Shown: positions 8,004 through 17,227, numbered from the stretch's first letter. The stretch: DNA of 28,579 bases from Leptospira abararensis (GCF_016918735.1 NZ_JAFFPR010000059.1:1-28579), one strand, 5' to 3'. A program made the numbers and translations. Notes: a model not told the origin generated them from the sequence alone.

Positions 8004-8022
8004 AATTCGACGATGTCGAATT
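8004..8022. promoter_or_regulatory. 8-bp inverted repeat AATTCGAC-GAT-GTCGAATT
   Basis: AATTCGACGATGTCGAATT is a perfect palindrome with a 3-nt centre, the size bound by dimeric TetR- or XRE-type repressors. It lies 166 bp upstream of the DUF4334 start. No regulator gene is adjacent. Confidence 0.45.
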
Positions 8023-8187
8023 CTATTTTGTTTCAAAAAAAATAAAAGAAACAATCGCAAGAATCACCTAGGAACGAAAACCAATTCAATCTGTTCTTGA
8101 TTAATGTTTGAAAATTAGTTTTCTTTTTGTATATATATTTCCTAGGAGTGGGAGAAGAAAAAGATTGGCTTAGGTTACAATTTAATT

Positions 8188-8733
8188 ATGAATACTCTTG
8201 AAAAAAAATTCAACGAAATGCGTGCAAAAAAGAACAATTCTACAAACGATTCGTTCGCACTATTTGATGCATTAGAAACAGTCTCTATAGAAGATACAAT
8301 CGGTCAGTGGCATGGGTCGGGATTTCACACTGCACATACAATGGATGGAGCATTAGAAACATTCAATTGGTATGGTAAAGAATTTGTGGATCCAGACAAT
8401 GTACACCCGTTGGTGTTTAAATCTTTTGGTAAAACTCTATTTAAAGTAAATCCTTCTCTAATGCCTGTTCGATTAGCGACATTAATCCCTTCTACTAGTT
8501 TATGGCCATTGCGATATTTATTTTTATTGGTTCGGTTTTTATTCCAGACTTCTAAATCAAAAGCTCGCGTTCGACGAATTGAATTTCGTGGGCAACTTAC
8601 TGCTGCGATGATTTATGATAATCTTCCAATTCATGATGTTTTTAAAAAAGTAAACCAAAACACTTTGTTCGGATGTATGGATTACAAAGGAATGAAACAA
8701 CCTTTTTTCTTTGTTTTAGAACGGGATAAATAA
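8188..8733 (+). CDS. GXWXG/DUF4334 domain protein
   Basis: This 181-residue soluble protein has the two linked domains of this family. The GXWXG segment is IGQWHGSGFHTAHTMDG at about residues 38-54, followed by WYGKEFVDPDNVHPLVF. The C-terminal DUF4334 segment includes KARVRRIEFRGQ, TAAMIYDNLPIHDVFKKV and a terminal QPFFFVLERD. The function of the family is unknown; proteins of this type look lipocalin- or beta-barrel-like and are widespread in environmental bacteria. The ATG start agrees with the usual length. It is read alone and ends at a strong bidirectional terminator. Confidence 0.85.
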   Translation: MNTLEKKFNEMRAKKNNSTNDSFALFDALETVSIEDTIGQWHGSGFHTAHTMDGALETFNWYGKEFVDPDNVHPLVFKSFGKTLFKVNPSLMPVRLATLIPSTSLWPLRYLFLLVRFLFQTSKSKARVRRIEFRGQLTAAMIYDNLPIHDVFKKVNQNTLFGCMDYKGMKQPFFFVLERDK

Positions 8734-8747
8734 AGATAAAAGATATT

Positions 8748-8784
8748 ACAGATCATTGTTATTCGAAATGAAACAATGATCTGT
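8748..8784. terminator. Bidirectional intrinsic terminator between convergent genes
   Basis: ACAGATCATTGTT (8748-8760) and AACAATGATCTGT (8772-8784) form a perfect 13-bp stem with an 11-nt loop. TGGTTTTATT follows on the plus strand and a U-rich AATATCTTTTA on the minus strand. It lies between the stops of the DUF4334 gene and the chemotaxis receptor gene and can serve both. Confidence 0.85.
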
Positions 8785-8804
8785 TGGTTTTATTCGTCAA
8801 AAGT

Positions 8805-10520
8805 TTAGTCGTTTAACCAAGCAATTCCAGATTCCAAACTTGGTACAGATTTCAACTCTACATTCCCAGTTTTCAGTGTTTGGTCATCTATAGATATTGC
8901 TGCTAGTGCCGAGTTAGGGACAACGACGGCCATCTTTCGGAGGCTGGAATTACTTGCTTTGGGAAACCAATTGACGTTTACCCATTCTTGTGCGGGACGA
9001 GTGACAAGCCCCATCCTTCTAGTGTCTGCAAGCCACTTACGGATGTTATATTTATGTATGATGTTTAATGCTTCGTTTAATATTTCGGTATATTTTTCTT
9101 CGCTAAAGTCTGGAGTCCAGACCACTTCTAATAAATCTTTTTCTTTCACATAATAAATACTACCTATCTCTGATCGGAACTGAAGTTTGTGAGTGGCCTC
9201 ATCTCTCTCGGAAATAGAAGATTCATCAGAAGTAATATTTGTTTTAAAAAGATCAACCATTGATATCAGTTTATCTGCAGTGCTTGCAATTGCGGTAATT
9301 TTTCCTGCAAGTACATCGCTACTTTCAGAATTGCTAAAGGAAGATTGGCTAATGGAGGAAACAGACGCCATCACCTCGTTAGTAGCAGTTTTATGTTCGG
9401 TTACTGCTTCTTTGATTTCCTCAGATCGTTCTTTAACAAAAATAGCTTCCTTCAGTAGTTTGTTCTTTAATTCTTTTTGTGTATTTACTGCAGAATGAAC
9501 TTCTGTTATTTTTCCAGAAATAGAATCAATGTTACCAATGATTTCTTGGATTTCCATTGTAGTTCTTTCAATTCGTTCTCTACCCAAAGAAACATCATTC
9601 TGATTCTTTTTCATTAAAGAATCAATCCCTTTGACGGCACCAGCAGTTCTTTCGGCAAGTTTTGAAACTTCTTCTGCAACCACGGCAAATCCTCTGCCGG
9701 CGTCTCCAGCACGTGCAGCTTCGATCGATGCATTCAACGCAAGCATGTTGACTTGTTCGCTGATTTTCGCAATTACATCTACAGTTTTGGAAATCTCAAG
9801 GGAACTATTGGACAAATTGTCCATTGCTTCATTCATTGTGCGAAGTGTATTTTTTCCTGCTTCTGCACGATCAATTATATTCTTTATAGAATCAAGAGTT
9901 CCTTCTACATATTCACCTGTTTTATCAATCGCCATCGATAATCGATCTACTTCAGATGTTAAATTACTCATACTTTGTGAATTGTTTTCTGCAATATTTG
10001 ATATGGATACAGCTACTCCCGATATTTCTTCTATCGATGCAGATACTTCTTCCGTTGCAGCGGACTGTGATTGTAAGTTTGTTGAAAAATCAAGAGTTAC
10101 CAACTTCATTTCTTGTGAATCAGAAGATAAATTGTCTGCGGATGTTTTGATGTGTTGGATGAGTTCGCCTTGGGCTTGTAACATTCTATGGAAACTGTTG
10201 TAAAATTCTGAGAATAAATCATTTTTTCTGTATGTGAGCCGAACTTGTAAATTTCCGAGTCCCACTTCCTTAAAGGCAGCCTCTAACTTCCCAAAGATTT
10301 TACTAAACCAGGAACTTAAGGTCAATCCAAAGAGGACACCAATCACCAAAAGGAGAATTGTCGCTACTACAATAGTTGGTGTTAGGTTCTCTGGTAGTGC
10401 ATTCTGTGTCTGCAATACCAGAGTCATGCTGGAAAGCAAAATTGATCCAAAGGCCAAAAAGGAAAAGATGAAATACAATTTAAGTTTTGAATGCATAGGT
10501 TTTCTGATTCCAGTTTTCAT
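8805..10520 (-). CDS. Methyl-accepting chemotaxis protein with C-terminal STAS/SpoIIAA-like domain
   Basis: The 571-residue protein has TM1 at about 15-36 and TM2 at about 47-70, separated by only some 10 residues, so it has almost no periplasmic sensor. A HAMP-like segment (71-125) leads into the coiled-coil signalling domain. The hairpin tip is conserved ([20 protein letters not shown] at about 254-273, then [17 protein letters not shown]), so coupling to CheA/CheW is expected. From about residue 444 a second globular domain follows ([15 protein letters not shown] ... [10 protein letters not shown] ... WFPKA ... KMAVVVPNS ... AIAWL-like end), similar to stand-alone STAS/SEC14-like proteins. 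A cytoplasmic ligand or redox input through this tail is inferred. ATG 10520 lacks a clear Shine-Dalgarno sequence; ATG 10496 (residue 9) is an alternative. Confidence 0.9.
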   Translation of the reverse strand: MKTGIRKPMHSKLKLYFIFSFLAFGSILLSSMTLVLQTQNALPENLTPTIVVATILLLVIGVLFGLTLSSWFSKIFGKLEAAFKEVGLGNLQVRLTYRKNDLFSEFYNSFHRMLQAQGELIQHIKTSADNLSSDSQEMKLVTLDFSTNLQSQSAATEEVSASIEEISGVAVSISNIAENNSQSMSNLTSEVDRLSMAIDKTGEYVEGTLDSIKNIIDRAEAGKNTLRTMNEAMDNLSNSSLEISKTVDVIAKISEQVNMLALNASIEAARAGDAGRGFAVVAEEVSKLAERTAGAVKGIDSLMKKNQNDVSLGRERIERTTMEIQEIIGNIDSISGKITEVHSAVNTQKELKNKLLKEAIFVKERSEEIKEAVTEHKTATNEVMASVSSISQSSFSNSESSDVLAGKITAIASTADKLISMVDLFKTNITSDESSISERDEATHKLQFRSEIGSIYYVKEKDLLEVVWTPDFSEEKYTEILNEALNIIHKYNIRKWLADTRRMGLVTRPAQEWVNVNWFPKASNSSLRKMAVVVPNSALAAISIDDQTLKTGNVELKSVPSLESGIAWLND

Positions 10521-10603
10521 AGAAGCAAAAGAGATGCTAGCCTAAAACCCAGGAAGGAGAAATTTTGAAATTAGATCCTAAATATACACGAGACATAATG
10601 GTA

Positions 10604-11758
10604 TCATTCGTGCATGGGAAATTCCAATTGCATTGCTACAAATTGCATCGTGAGTGTTCCATACCTACTTTCAATTTCCCGTAAAGTTTCATTCAATTGT
10701 TGGCTTGCGATTGCATTCTTTGGAATCTCTTTTAGGATTTCTACTTGATTTGAATGAATTTCTTGTGTATCAGAAACGAACCGGATTCCTGATTTTGTCA
10801 GAATGGTTTTTTGAGAACTATGCATAACCACGGCCGTTGATTTGTATGTACGCGAGTAGGCATCGGCCATTAAGGCCAAAGAAATTTCATCAATGCCATC
10901 GTAGATTGTAATCCCAATGGTTTCATAACTCCAAATGAAGATTCGATTTTTTGCTGCAGTTAAATAGAGTTTCCAATCCAGATGAAATCGTTCACTTTCA
11001 TGAACAGAATCCCAATTTTGAACTCCTAAGTCTTTTGCTACCTCCCTTGCTTTCTTTTTTCCCGCTATGGATTCTACGATCGCCAATGAGAAAGGAAGGG
11101 AAGCCGTGACACCTGCTGTTGTAATGATGTTTTTATCTTGAAGGTATCTTTTGTTTTTGACCCAAACGGTGTCAGGAAATGATTTTGTGAGGTCAGAGAT
11201 TGAATACCAATGTCCTGTGGCCTTTTTATTTTTTAATAAGCCTGCATGAGCCAAAGTCCAAACTCCATCGCAAATTCCAGCAATTGTGGCATCCAATTTG
11301 TATTGTTTTTGAATCCATTGGATTAAGGTTTTATTGTCCATGTTATGAATGGCAGGCATAATCACAAGATCTGCTCCTTCTGGATGAAGAAGGTCAAAGT
11401 CTTCGATGGAAGTAGTGATTTCAATGGATAATGTTGGGAACATTTCCATGATTCCTTTGTTAGGTGCTAACGCATAAACTTCTGAAATGTTGGCCCGCTT
11501 TATGACTCCATACGGCACAATAAAATCTGTTAGTTCTGTGTATTTGTTTTCGCCAATAATAACAATCACTGGTTTTTTGTGATTCGGCTTTATGGGAATT
11601 TTTGATAAATGAGTGATTGGATCTTTTTCTGTTTGCCCCAGTAGTTTGGCAGTACTAAAACCAAGGGTTAAAATCATAAGAAACGTAATGTTATTTATGA
11701 AAAGTCGTTGGAATAGGGGAAATGGTTTTTGGGGTGTGGGTTTGTAATTTACGTCCAT
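10604..11758 (-). CDS. DJ-1/PfpI-family protein with N-terminal membrane anchor or signal
   Basis: The 384-residue protein has a hydrophobic N-terminus (about 19-38), probably a signal or anchor. A DJ-1/PfpI (class I glutamine amidotransferase-like) domain spans about 62-260. The nucleophile elbow is AGICDGVWTLAHAGLL with Cys163, and His183 in TGHW may be its partner. The region 277-335 (ETIGITIYDGIDEISLAL ... LTKSGIRFVSD) looks like the first half of a second, degenerate DJ-1 domain. This type of domain is often fused to AraC regulators. Here the AraC protein is a separate, divergent gene 104 bp away, so the two probably act together, perhaps in stress sensing. ATG 11758 is preferred over the TTG just before it (11761). 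The substrate is unknown. Confidence 0.8.
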   Translation of the reverse strand: MDVNYKPTPQKPFPLFQRLFINNITFLMILTLGFSTAKLLGQTEKDPITHLSKIPIKPNHKKPVIVIIGENKYTELTDFIVPYGVIKRANISEVYALAPNKGIMEMFPTLSIEITTSIEDFDLLHPEGADLVIMPAIHNMDNKTLIQWIQKQYKLDATIAGICDGVWTLAHAGLLKNKKATGHWYSISDLTKSFPDTVWVKNKRYLQDKNIITTAGVTASLPFSLAIVESIAGKKKAREVAKDLGVQNWDSVHESERFHLDWKLYLTAAKNRIFIWSYETIGITIYDGIDEISLALMADAYSRTYKSTAVVMHSSQKTILTKSGIRFVSDTQEIHSNQVEILKEIPKNAIASQQLNETLREIESRYGTLTMQFVAMQLEFPMHE

Positions 11759-11862
11759 CAAAATAGGATCGCATCATTTCTCCGACCCGTCGTCCGTTCG
11801 GATACAGATGGACCAAAAAGTTTGTCTTTGTCCTTTAAAAAAATAGACAAGAGACTGATTCG

Positions 11863-13020
11863 TTGATCCATTACGTTATGAATTTGATTCCGTTTGCCGG
11901 GGCTATCGTAGCTCTTCTACTTGCCATATCACATTGGATAGAAACGGTTCAAAAAGAAGGTGAGAGTAAACAAAATCTCACTTCCGAAAAACCACTTCTT
12001 AAGTTGATGGGAATCAATTTTGGGGTCAGTTTTTTTTATCGGTATACGTCCACTTTTCTTTTTCTCTCTCTTGCCATCTTACAATTCCATATTTATGGAG
12101 AGTTGACAAAGGAAATCAATTCATTTCCCCTCTTTTATGGAATCCATATTCCTTGCCTGCTTCTCATTGGTCCTTTGAGTTATATCTATTTTGAAGAAAT
12201 GAGCGGAGGTGAATTCTATAAAATTCGATCCTATCATTTTTTACCAAGTATTCTCTCTATCATTTTTATTTACCTATTTCGTTCAGAGAATTTTGAGCCT
12301 CCTGTAAATCATTTACAGATTTCGAGTGAAAGTTCTCTTTATCAATCTACAATTGAAATTTTACTTAGCGTCGGAGTTGTATCGATTTTGGTATATACTT
12401 TGTCGATAATGATTCGGTTGTTTCGCTGGAAGGTTAATTTTAAAGAAAGTATCGAATCTTCCTTCTTACCATTTTTATCTTTGTTAGTCTATGCCTTGTT
12501 TGTAGTTATTTTGTTTGTTTTTTCTCAACTTTTTTACATGCAATTATTTATTCTTGCATGTGCTGCACTAACTTTCCTTTTGGCTTTGATTTTATTATTA
12601 GAAATAAACCATAAAGAATTCATTCCTAACTTTAAAAAAGAAACGCGATTGGCCCGATACAAAGAAAGTCGTGTGAATGGAATCAATGTTCCTCAGGTAT
12701 TACAAAGATTGGATGACCTGATGAATCTAGAACAATTGTATTTAAACGAAGATCTGAGTCTGCCCGGTCTCTCCAAAAGATTGGGTCTACATACACATCA
12801 ACTTTCAGAAATTTTAAACTCTAGGTTGGGTTGTACATTTCGAAACTATATCAACCAATTTCGATTGCAAGAGGCAGCAAAGCTCCTTTTGGAAAAACCA
12901 GATATGACAATTTTGAGTATAATTTATGCTTCTGGATTTAACTCCAAATCTTCATTCCATAAACTCTTCCAAGAACGTTTCGGCATTTCACCACAAAATT
13001 ATCGCTCACAAGTAGATTAA
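11863..13020 (+). CDS. Membrane-bound AraC-family transcriptional regulator
   Basis: The 385-residue protein has about seven hydrophobic segments over residues 1-250 (about 5-23, 52-75, 90-112, 124-143, 163-187, 203-222 and 228-250). A basic linker (FKKETRLARYKESR) and an AraC/XylS DNA-binding domain at about 285-385 follow. Both helix-turn-helix units are visible: LSLPGLSKRLGLHTHQLSEIL, and ILSIIYASGFNSKSSFHKLF before GISPQNYR. The membrane part probably senses an envelope or lipid-soluble signal. The start is uncertain between TTG 11863 (AAGAGA just upstream) and ATG 11878. It is divergent from the DJ-1/PfpI gene, its likeliest target. Its stop is 2 bp from that of the convergent hydrolase, with no terminator seen. 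Confidence 0.87.
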   Translation: MIHYVMNLIPFAGAIVALLLAISHWIETVQKEGESKQNLTSEKPLLKLMGINFGVSFFYRYTSTFLFLSLAILQFHIYGELTKEINSFPLFYGIHIPCLLLIGPLSYIYFEEMSGGEFYKIRSYHFLPSILSIIFIYLFRSENFEPPVNHLQISSESSLYQSTIEILLSVGVVSILVYTLSIMIRLFRWKVNFKESIESSFLPFLSLLVYALFVVILFVFSQLFYMQLFILACAALTFLLALILLLEINHKEFIPNFKKETRLARYKESRVNGINVPQVLQRLDDLMNLEQLYLNEDLSLPGLSKRLGLHTHQLSEILNSRLGCTFRNYINQFRLQEAAKLLLEKPDMTILSIIYASGFNSKSSFHKLFQERFGISPQNYRSQVD

Positions 13021-13022
13021 AA

Positions 13023-14198
13023 CTATTTTCTCTTTGTTTTCTTTTTTGCTTTTTTTGACGAATTTGGTTTCTTGAAATTTTCCTTGAGGACTGCAGAAAA
13101 ATATTCTCCTATGATTTTGTCAGACCAGGAAGTCGCTTTAAAACCTTCAAAATAAGCAATATGACTTCCACGTTTGGTATGTATATGGATTGTATTGGGA
13201 AGAGCTTCTAACCAATGGAGATTTTCTAATACATTTTGGTTCACACAAATGGGATCGTCTGCCGAATTTAAAACGAGCAAAGGTGTTTTAATATTTTGGA
13301 CAACTAATACTGGGTTGGAGTGAAAATAATAATTTTCCTTATCTTTGAATCCAGAGACAGTATGTAATTTATCTTGAAACTCACCAATGGTTTTGATTTT
13401 AAAGAGTTCCTCGACTCCTTTTAATTTAGATAAACTTTTATAATGTGTTTTTAAAAAGTAATTAATCAATCTTTGTCCCATGATTTTGCTATACACGGGG
13501 TGGACTCTGTGAAAAGCCTTTTCGATATCATAAGCAGGTGAAACTGCAACGGCAGCTTTAAATTGGCTTTTTACACCTGCCTCTCCCAAATAACGGGCCA
13601 ACAACCCGGATCCGGCTGAAATTCCTACACCAAACAATTGTTTTTTGGGATATTTTTTTTGAATGTAAGCCAACTGTTCTTTTAAATCCGAAGTGGAGCC
13701 CATTGTATTTATTTTTGGTTTGGTAAGGGGAAGATTCCCATGTCCTCTGCGAATACAAACAACAACAATCCATTGAAAACGTTCTCGTAAATACTTTACC
13801 GTTGATTTTACATCCTGTTCATCGCCACTAATTGTATGAAAAACAACTACGATCGGCTTTTCTTCATTATTGGATTTTTCATTAATTCCAGACCAAGCAA
13901 GACCTGTGATTCCACCATCTTTCATTTTCAACTGTTCTAATTGGTCATATAAGTATGGTTTTGTGCGATACTCTTTTAACATTAGTAGAAATAACATTAG
14001 GTGTTGATTGAAACACCAAAATGTAGGATAGTATCTGTTCGTTAAGTTAGGTGATCTATCTATAATGCGTAGTAAAAAATCTGATTCGCTAAATCGAAGA
14101 ACGGGGGCTTCGACTACTTCGAAAAAATAGTAAAGGAGAAAAAATAGAGTAAGGATTGTTAGAAAGGTGAATAAAGGATAATTCGTAATGAAATCCAT
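13023..14198 (-). CDS. Alpha/beta hydrolase, YheT-like (COG0429)
   Basis: The 391-residue protein has an N-terminal membrane anchor (about 9-27) and an alpha/beta-hydrolase fold. The nucleophile elbow is GVGISAGSG with Ser194. The acid is Asp315 in NSADDPI and the base His346 in KRGSHIAYFEG. The RRGHGN stretch and the HTISGDEQDV oxyanion-side loop fit the YheT/ABHD1-3 group, which are membrane-associated lipases or esterases. The C-terminus is very lysine-rich. It is the last gene of a minus-strand operon, starting 9 bp after the glycosidase stop. The substrate is unknown; a deacylating step on the glycoside handled by the operon is conjecture. Confidence 0.85.
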   Translation of the reverse strand: MDFITNYPLFTFLTILTLFFLLYYFFEVVEAPVLRFSESDFLLRIIDRSPNLTNRYYPTFWCFNQHLMLFLLMLKEYRTKPYLYDQLEQLKMKDGGITGLAWSGINEKSNNEEKPIVVVFHTISGDEQDVKSTVKYLRERFQWIVVVCIRRGHGNLPLTKPKINTMGSTSDLKEQLAYIQKKYPKKQLFGVGISAGSGLLARYLGEAGVKSQFKAAVAVSPAYDIEKAFHRVHPVYSKIMGQRLINYFLKTHYKSLSKLKGVEELFKIKTIGEFQDKLHTVSGFKDKENYYFHSNPVLVVQNIKTPLLVLNSADDPICVNQNVLENLHWLEALPNTIHIHTKRGSHIAYFEGFKATSWSDKIIGEYFSAVLKENFKKPNSSKKAKKKTKRK

Positions 14199-14207
14199 TT
14201 TTATGTC

Positions 14208-15899
14208 CTATCGATATACTAATTTGGAATTTAGTTTTCGCATAAAGTCTATATCAAACTTTACCACTTTTCTGTCGTAAGTGACTATTCCATTGATTTC
14301 TTCCTCAACATCGCTGACTTGAGTATAAATGGAAGCACTCAGTCCTTTATCGATCAAAGGGATTAATTCGTTTTCAATCAGATGACTATATTCCTTTTCT
14401 AAACTTTGTTTATCCGGTAGAATTTTATATCCAAAAAGTTTGTTTTCGTTGTAAACGTGACCTTCCGTTTTTAATGAATAACCACCAAATTCACTAAGTA
14501 CAAGGACTCTTTTTTCATTTTTAGGAACTTTTAGTTTTTGGTAGTAAAGATGTAAACTTTTAAGGTCACTACTATCTTCCCCTTGGTCATACCAGCCGCT
14601 TACGCTATCAATGGTTCTTGTATTGTCTATTTTTCTCAATGCTTCTGTTAGTCTTATACTATCGAACTGACCCCATCCTTCATTAAACAAGACCCATACG
14701 GATAAGCTAACTGTATTTTTCAGTAAGTTAACGGTTTTTGGAATTTCGGCTTCAAATTCGTTCCTGCCAGATGCATCAGTTCTATTTAAAAATTTGTATT
14801 TCGTATCTTTCGTTTTCCAACCGATAAAGGGTAAATAGGCTACCTTCCAGGTTTCATAAGGGCCACCACCACAGACAAAATCTTGCCAAACCAGAATCCC
14901 AAATCTATCGCAATGATAATACCAACGGAGAGGTTCTATTTTAATGTGTTTGCGTAACATATTAAAACCCATGTCTTTCATGAGTTTAATTTCTTTGATC
15001 ATCGCTTCGTCGTTTGGTGGTGTAAGAAGGCCTTCCGACCAATAACCCTGGTCGAGAAGTCCGTTATGAAAGTATGGTTTGTTATTTAAAAATAATCTTT
15101 TGAATTTTCCATCGAAATCTATCGAAAATTTCCGCATTCCAAAATATGATTTTACAGAATCACAAGAGGTTTTGATCAAAACAGTATACAGCTTTGGATT
15201 TTCGGGTGACCAAAGCTCCATATTAGGTATCTTTATGTTTGCATTTCCATTTGAAGACTCAGCAATTATTTTTTCCCCGTCCAAGATTTGTATTGTGATA
15301 GTAGAACTTTCTGTATCTACGAGAATCTCTACAGATTCTGTATCTATATTGGGAGTAATTTTAATATCTTTTACATAATCTTTGGAAACACTTTCTAACC
15401 AAACGGTTTGCCAAATTCCCGATTGAGCTGTATACCAAATTCCACCTCGTTTCAGCTTTTGTTTCCCTCTTGATTGGTTTCCCATGTCAGTAGGATCTGT
15501 GACTACTAATTCAATTTCGTTTTTCCCGATTTGAATCCACTTAGTGATATCGAATTGGAATGGTAAAAAACCACCTTTATTAGATCCTACATCTTTACCA
15601 TTAATATAACATATACAAGAATAATCTACAGCACCAAAATGAAGTAAGGTGGTATCATTGATAAACTCAGAAGATAATTCAAATTCTCTTTTGTAGATTA
15701 ATTTTTCGTTTGGTTGCAGTATAAAAGTTCCGATCCCACTCGCAGGTGATTCTGGAGAGAAAGGGATATTGATTTTGTAATTTGTTTTAGCTTCTTTGCC
15801 TGTTTGAGAATGGATTAGATCCCATTCTCCATTTAAGTTCATATAACTATCTCTTTCGAGTTGAGGGCGTGGGTATTCAGTATGAGAAATCATTTTCAT
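14208..15899 (-). CDS. Glycoside hydrolase family 2 (beta-galactosidase/beta-glucuronidase type)
   Basis: The 563-residue protein has the GH2 order. A jelly-roll sugar-binding domain covers about 10-180 (YPRPQLERDSYMNLNGEWDL, HFGAVDYSCICYINGKDVG, GGIWYTAQSGIWQTVWLE). An Ig-like sandwich follows to about 270, then the catalytic TIM barrel. The acid/base is Glu407 in VLFNEGWGQ and the nucleophile Glu470 in LSEFGGYS. No signal peptide is seen, so it is probably cytoplasmic and acts on sugar imported by the upstream transporter. The reading frame extends to 15953, but ATG 15899 overlaps the transporter stop as TAATG, a classic coupled start, and the extra 18 residues are not family-like. At 563 residues it is short for LacZ but normal for compact GH2 enzymes. 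The precise glycoside is unknown. Confidence 0.92.
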   Translation of the reverse strand: MKMISHTEYPRPQLERDSYMNLNGEWDLIHSQTGKEAKTNYKINIPFSPESPASGIGTFILQPNEKLIYKREFELSSEFINDTTLLHFGAVDYSCICYINGKDVGSNKGGFLPFQFDITKWIQIGKNEIELVVTDPTDMGNQSRGKQKLKRGGIWYTAQSGIWQTVWLESVSKDYVKDIKITPNIDTESVEILVDTESSTITIQILDGEKIIAESSNGNANIKIPNMELWSPENPKLYTVLIKTSCDSVKSYFGMRKFSIDFDGKFKRLFLNNKPYFHNGLLDQGYWSEGLLTPPNDEAMIKEIKLMKDMGFNMLRKHIKIEPLRWYYHCDRFGILVWQDFVCGGGPYETWKVAYLPFIGWKTKDTKYKFLNRTDASGRNEFEAEIPKTVNLLKNTVSLSVWVLFNEGWGQFDSIRLTEALRKIDNTRTIDSVSGWYDQGEDSSDLKSLHLYYQKLKVPKNEKRVLVLSEFGGYSLKTEGHVYNENKLFGYKILPDKQSLEKEYSHLIENELIPLIDKGLSASIYTQVSDVEEEINGIVTYDRKVVKFDIDFMRKLNSKLVYR

Positions 15900-17227
15900 T
15901 ACGAATTTTTTCCTCGCGATAAAAGGGAAAGAGGAATGAATATAAGCAGGCAAAAGATAGCTCCGAATAAAAATATTTCAGGCGATGGTACATGGGCAAT
16001 TGTTTCATTTACTGGATCGATATATGTAAGGTTTGTTCTTTCATTGATGGTTTCTCCAATCATGGGACCAATGTACATCGGAATTAGAACAAAAAAGATC
16101 ATTCGTATCCCCTGTAATTTGCCGGTGTTTTCTGTTGGTGTATTGTCCCTGATTTGTGCTCCTAAAAGTGCTAGGACTTGCACAAACCCCGTGATTAAGA
16201 TGAGACTCGTGATCCCTGTCAACCACATCACTCTCGAACTTAGACTTAAATCGATTGTTTTGGACATTATATACAATGATAACATTCCAAAGATGTAGAG
16301 AATAGAAAAGTAAATGAGTAATTTGTCTTTGTTTTTACCGTCAAATTGTTTTCCAAGTATAACGGTAATTATGCTAGCTCCAAGAATGACTCCTGCGAGA
16401 ACAATAGAATATTGGATGGCATCGAACTTTAAGTATTCTTGCATATAGATGATTAGGTATGGCATATAAATTTGGCTTGCTATTCCATAGATTCCCATGG
16501 CAATAAAATACAAATAGAGTTTCTGGTTTTCTTTGATGATAGTGAATTTGAATCCATAAGATAGATCTGAAATAAAATTTGTATTTTGTTTTTTAAGATT
16601 TGGATTGTCTTTGATAAGCCAAATTCCAATGATCCCTGAAACAGACATCATCGTTCCTACCGAAACAAATAGTCCAGGATAACCAAGGGCATTTACGATC
16701 ATTCCAAATCCACCAGCAACAATCAACATAGCAAGTAGTGGCATGGCAGACAACACACCTTCCGCCAGGCTTCTTGCATTTTCTGTATTATCAGTTACGT
16801 AAGCATTAAATGCGGCATCGTTGGCAGTGGAACCAAATGCTGTCATAATACAATCCAAAGTGATCACAATCGCAATAGTTAGGCTTATAATTTGATTGGT
16901 ATCAGATAATTGAAACCATTGTGCTGTATTTTCTTTGGAAACAAATGCAAAAGAAAGTGTAAGTATACCCCATAGAAGATAACCAAGGGAAATAAAATAC
17001 TTTCGATTTCCTGCTTTATCTGTTAGGATGCCGGCGACCAAAGTGGAAAAGGTAGCGACAATTCCGCTCAACTGAACCATAAGTGTGACCGACGATGTAT
17101 TCTTTGCGATCGTATTGTAAATGAAAAGATTGAAATACATATTCTCTACGGACCAAGCGATCTGTCCAACGAGGCCAAATAGAATGAGCACCGACCAAAG
17201 CCGTCCACCTAGATTGTGATTGTTCAT
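15899..17227 (-). CDS. MFS transporter (sugar-type permease)
   Basis: The 442-residue protein has 12 predicted TM helices. The MFS loop 2-3 signature is present in the form AGILTDKAGNRKYFI. The segment AFGSTANDAAFNAYVTDNTENAR resembles the loop of glycoside and drug MFS carriers, and FDGKNKDK lies in the loop after TM8. It is the first gene of the operon with the GH2 enzyme, so uptake of a di- or oligosaccharide or glycoside is the natural reading. Its TAA stop overlaps the GH2 ATG. The 97-bp region upstream (17228-17324) holds the promoter and a GTGTCA/TGACAC pair about 31 bp apart, which might be an operator. Substrate specificity is not readable. Confidence 0.87.
   Translation of the reverse strand: MNNHNLGGRLWSVLILFGLVGQIAWSVENMYFNLFIYNTIAKNTSSVTLMVQLSGIVATFSTLVAGILTDKAGNRKYFISLGYLLWGILTLSFAFVSKENTAQWFQLSDTNQIISLTIAIVITLDCIMTAFGSTANDAAFNAYVTDNTENARSLAEGVLSAMPLLAMLIVAGGFGMIVNALGYPGLFVSVGTMMSVSGIIGIWLIKDNPNLKKQNTNFISDLSYGFKFTIIKENQKLYLYFIAMGIYGIASQIYMPYLIIYMQEYLKFDAIQYSIVLAGVILGASIITVILGKQFDGKNKDKLLIYFSILYIFGMLSLYIMSKTIDLSLSSRVMWLTGITSLILITGFVQVLALLGAQIRDNTPTENTGKLQGIRMIFFVLIPMYIGPMIGETINERTNLTYIDPVNETIAHVPSPEIFLFGAIFCLLIFIPLSLLSRGKNS

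Larger units (their letters stand above)
7746..8187. other. 442-bp intergenic region with palindromes, no gene seen
   Basis: No convincing reading frame lies here. The region separates the divergent DUF1554 and DUF4334 genes. It contains two clean palindromes (7901-7923 and 8004-8022). A looser TTGTTTC/GAAACAA pair (8028-8054) brackets an A-rich run. CCTAGGAA and TTCCTAGG elements occur in inverse orientation at about 8080 and 8142. It probably holds both promoters. Confidence 0.5.

Noticed and set aside
9193..10203. Long plus-strand frames opposite the chemotaxis receptor
   Set aside because: They are antisense shadows of the helical Ser/Ala/Glu-rich signalling domain, with no ribosome sites or family features.
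11762..11862. TCCGA...TCGGA and TTTGTC repeats between the DJ-1 and AraC genes as operator sites
   Set aside because: Five-base arms with a 12-bp gap and a short direct repeat are not distinguishable from chance here.
15861..16298. Plus-strand frame of 145 codons opposite the MFS/GH2 junction
   Set aside because: It is antisense to two well-supported genes and has no recognisable protein features.
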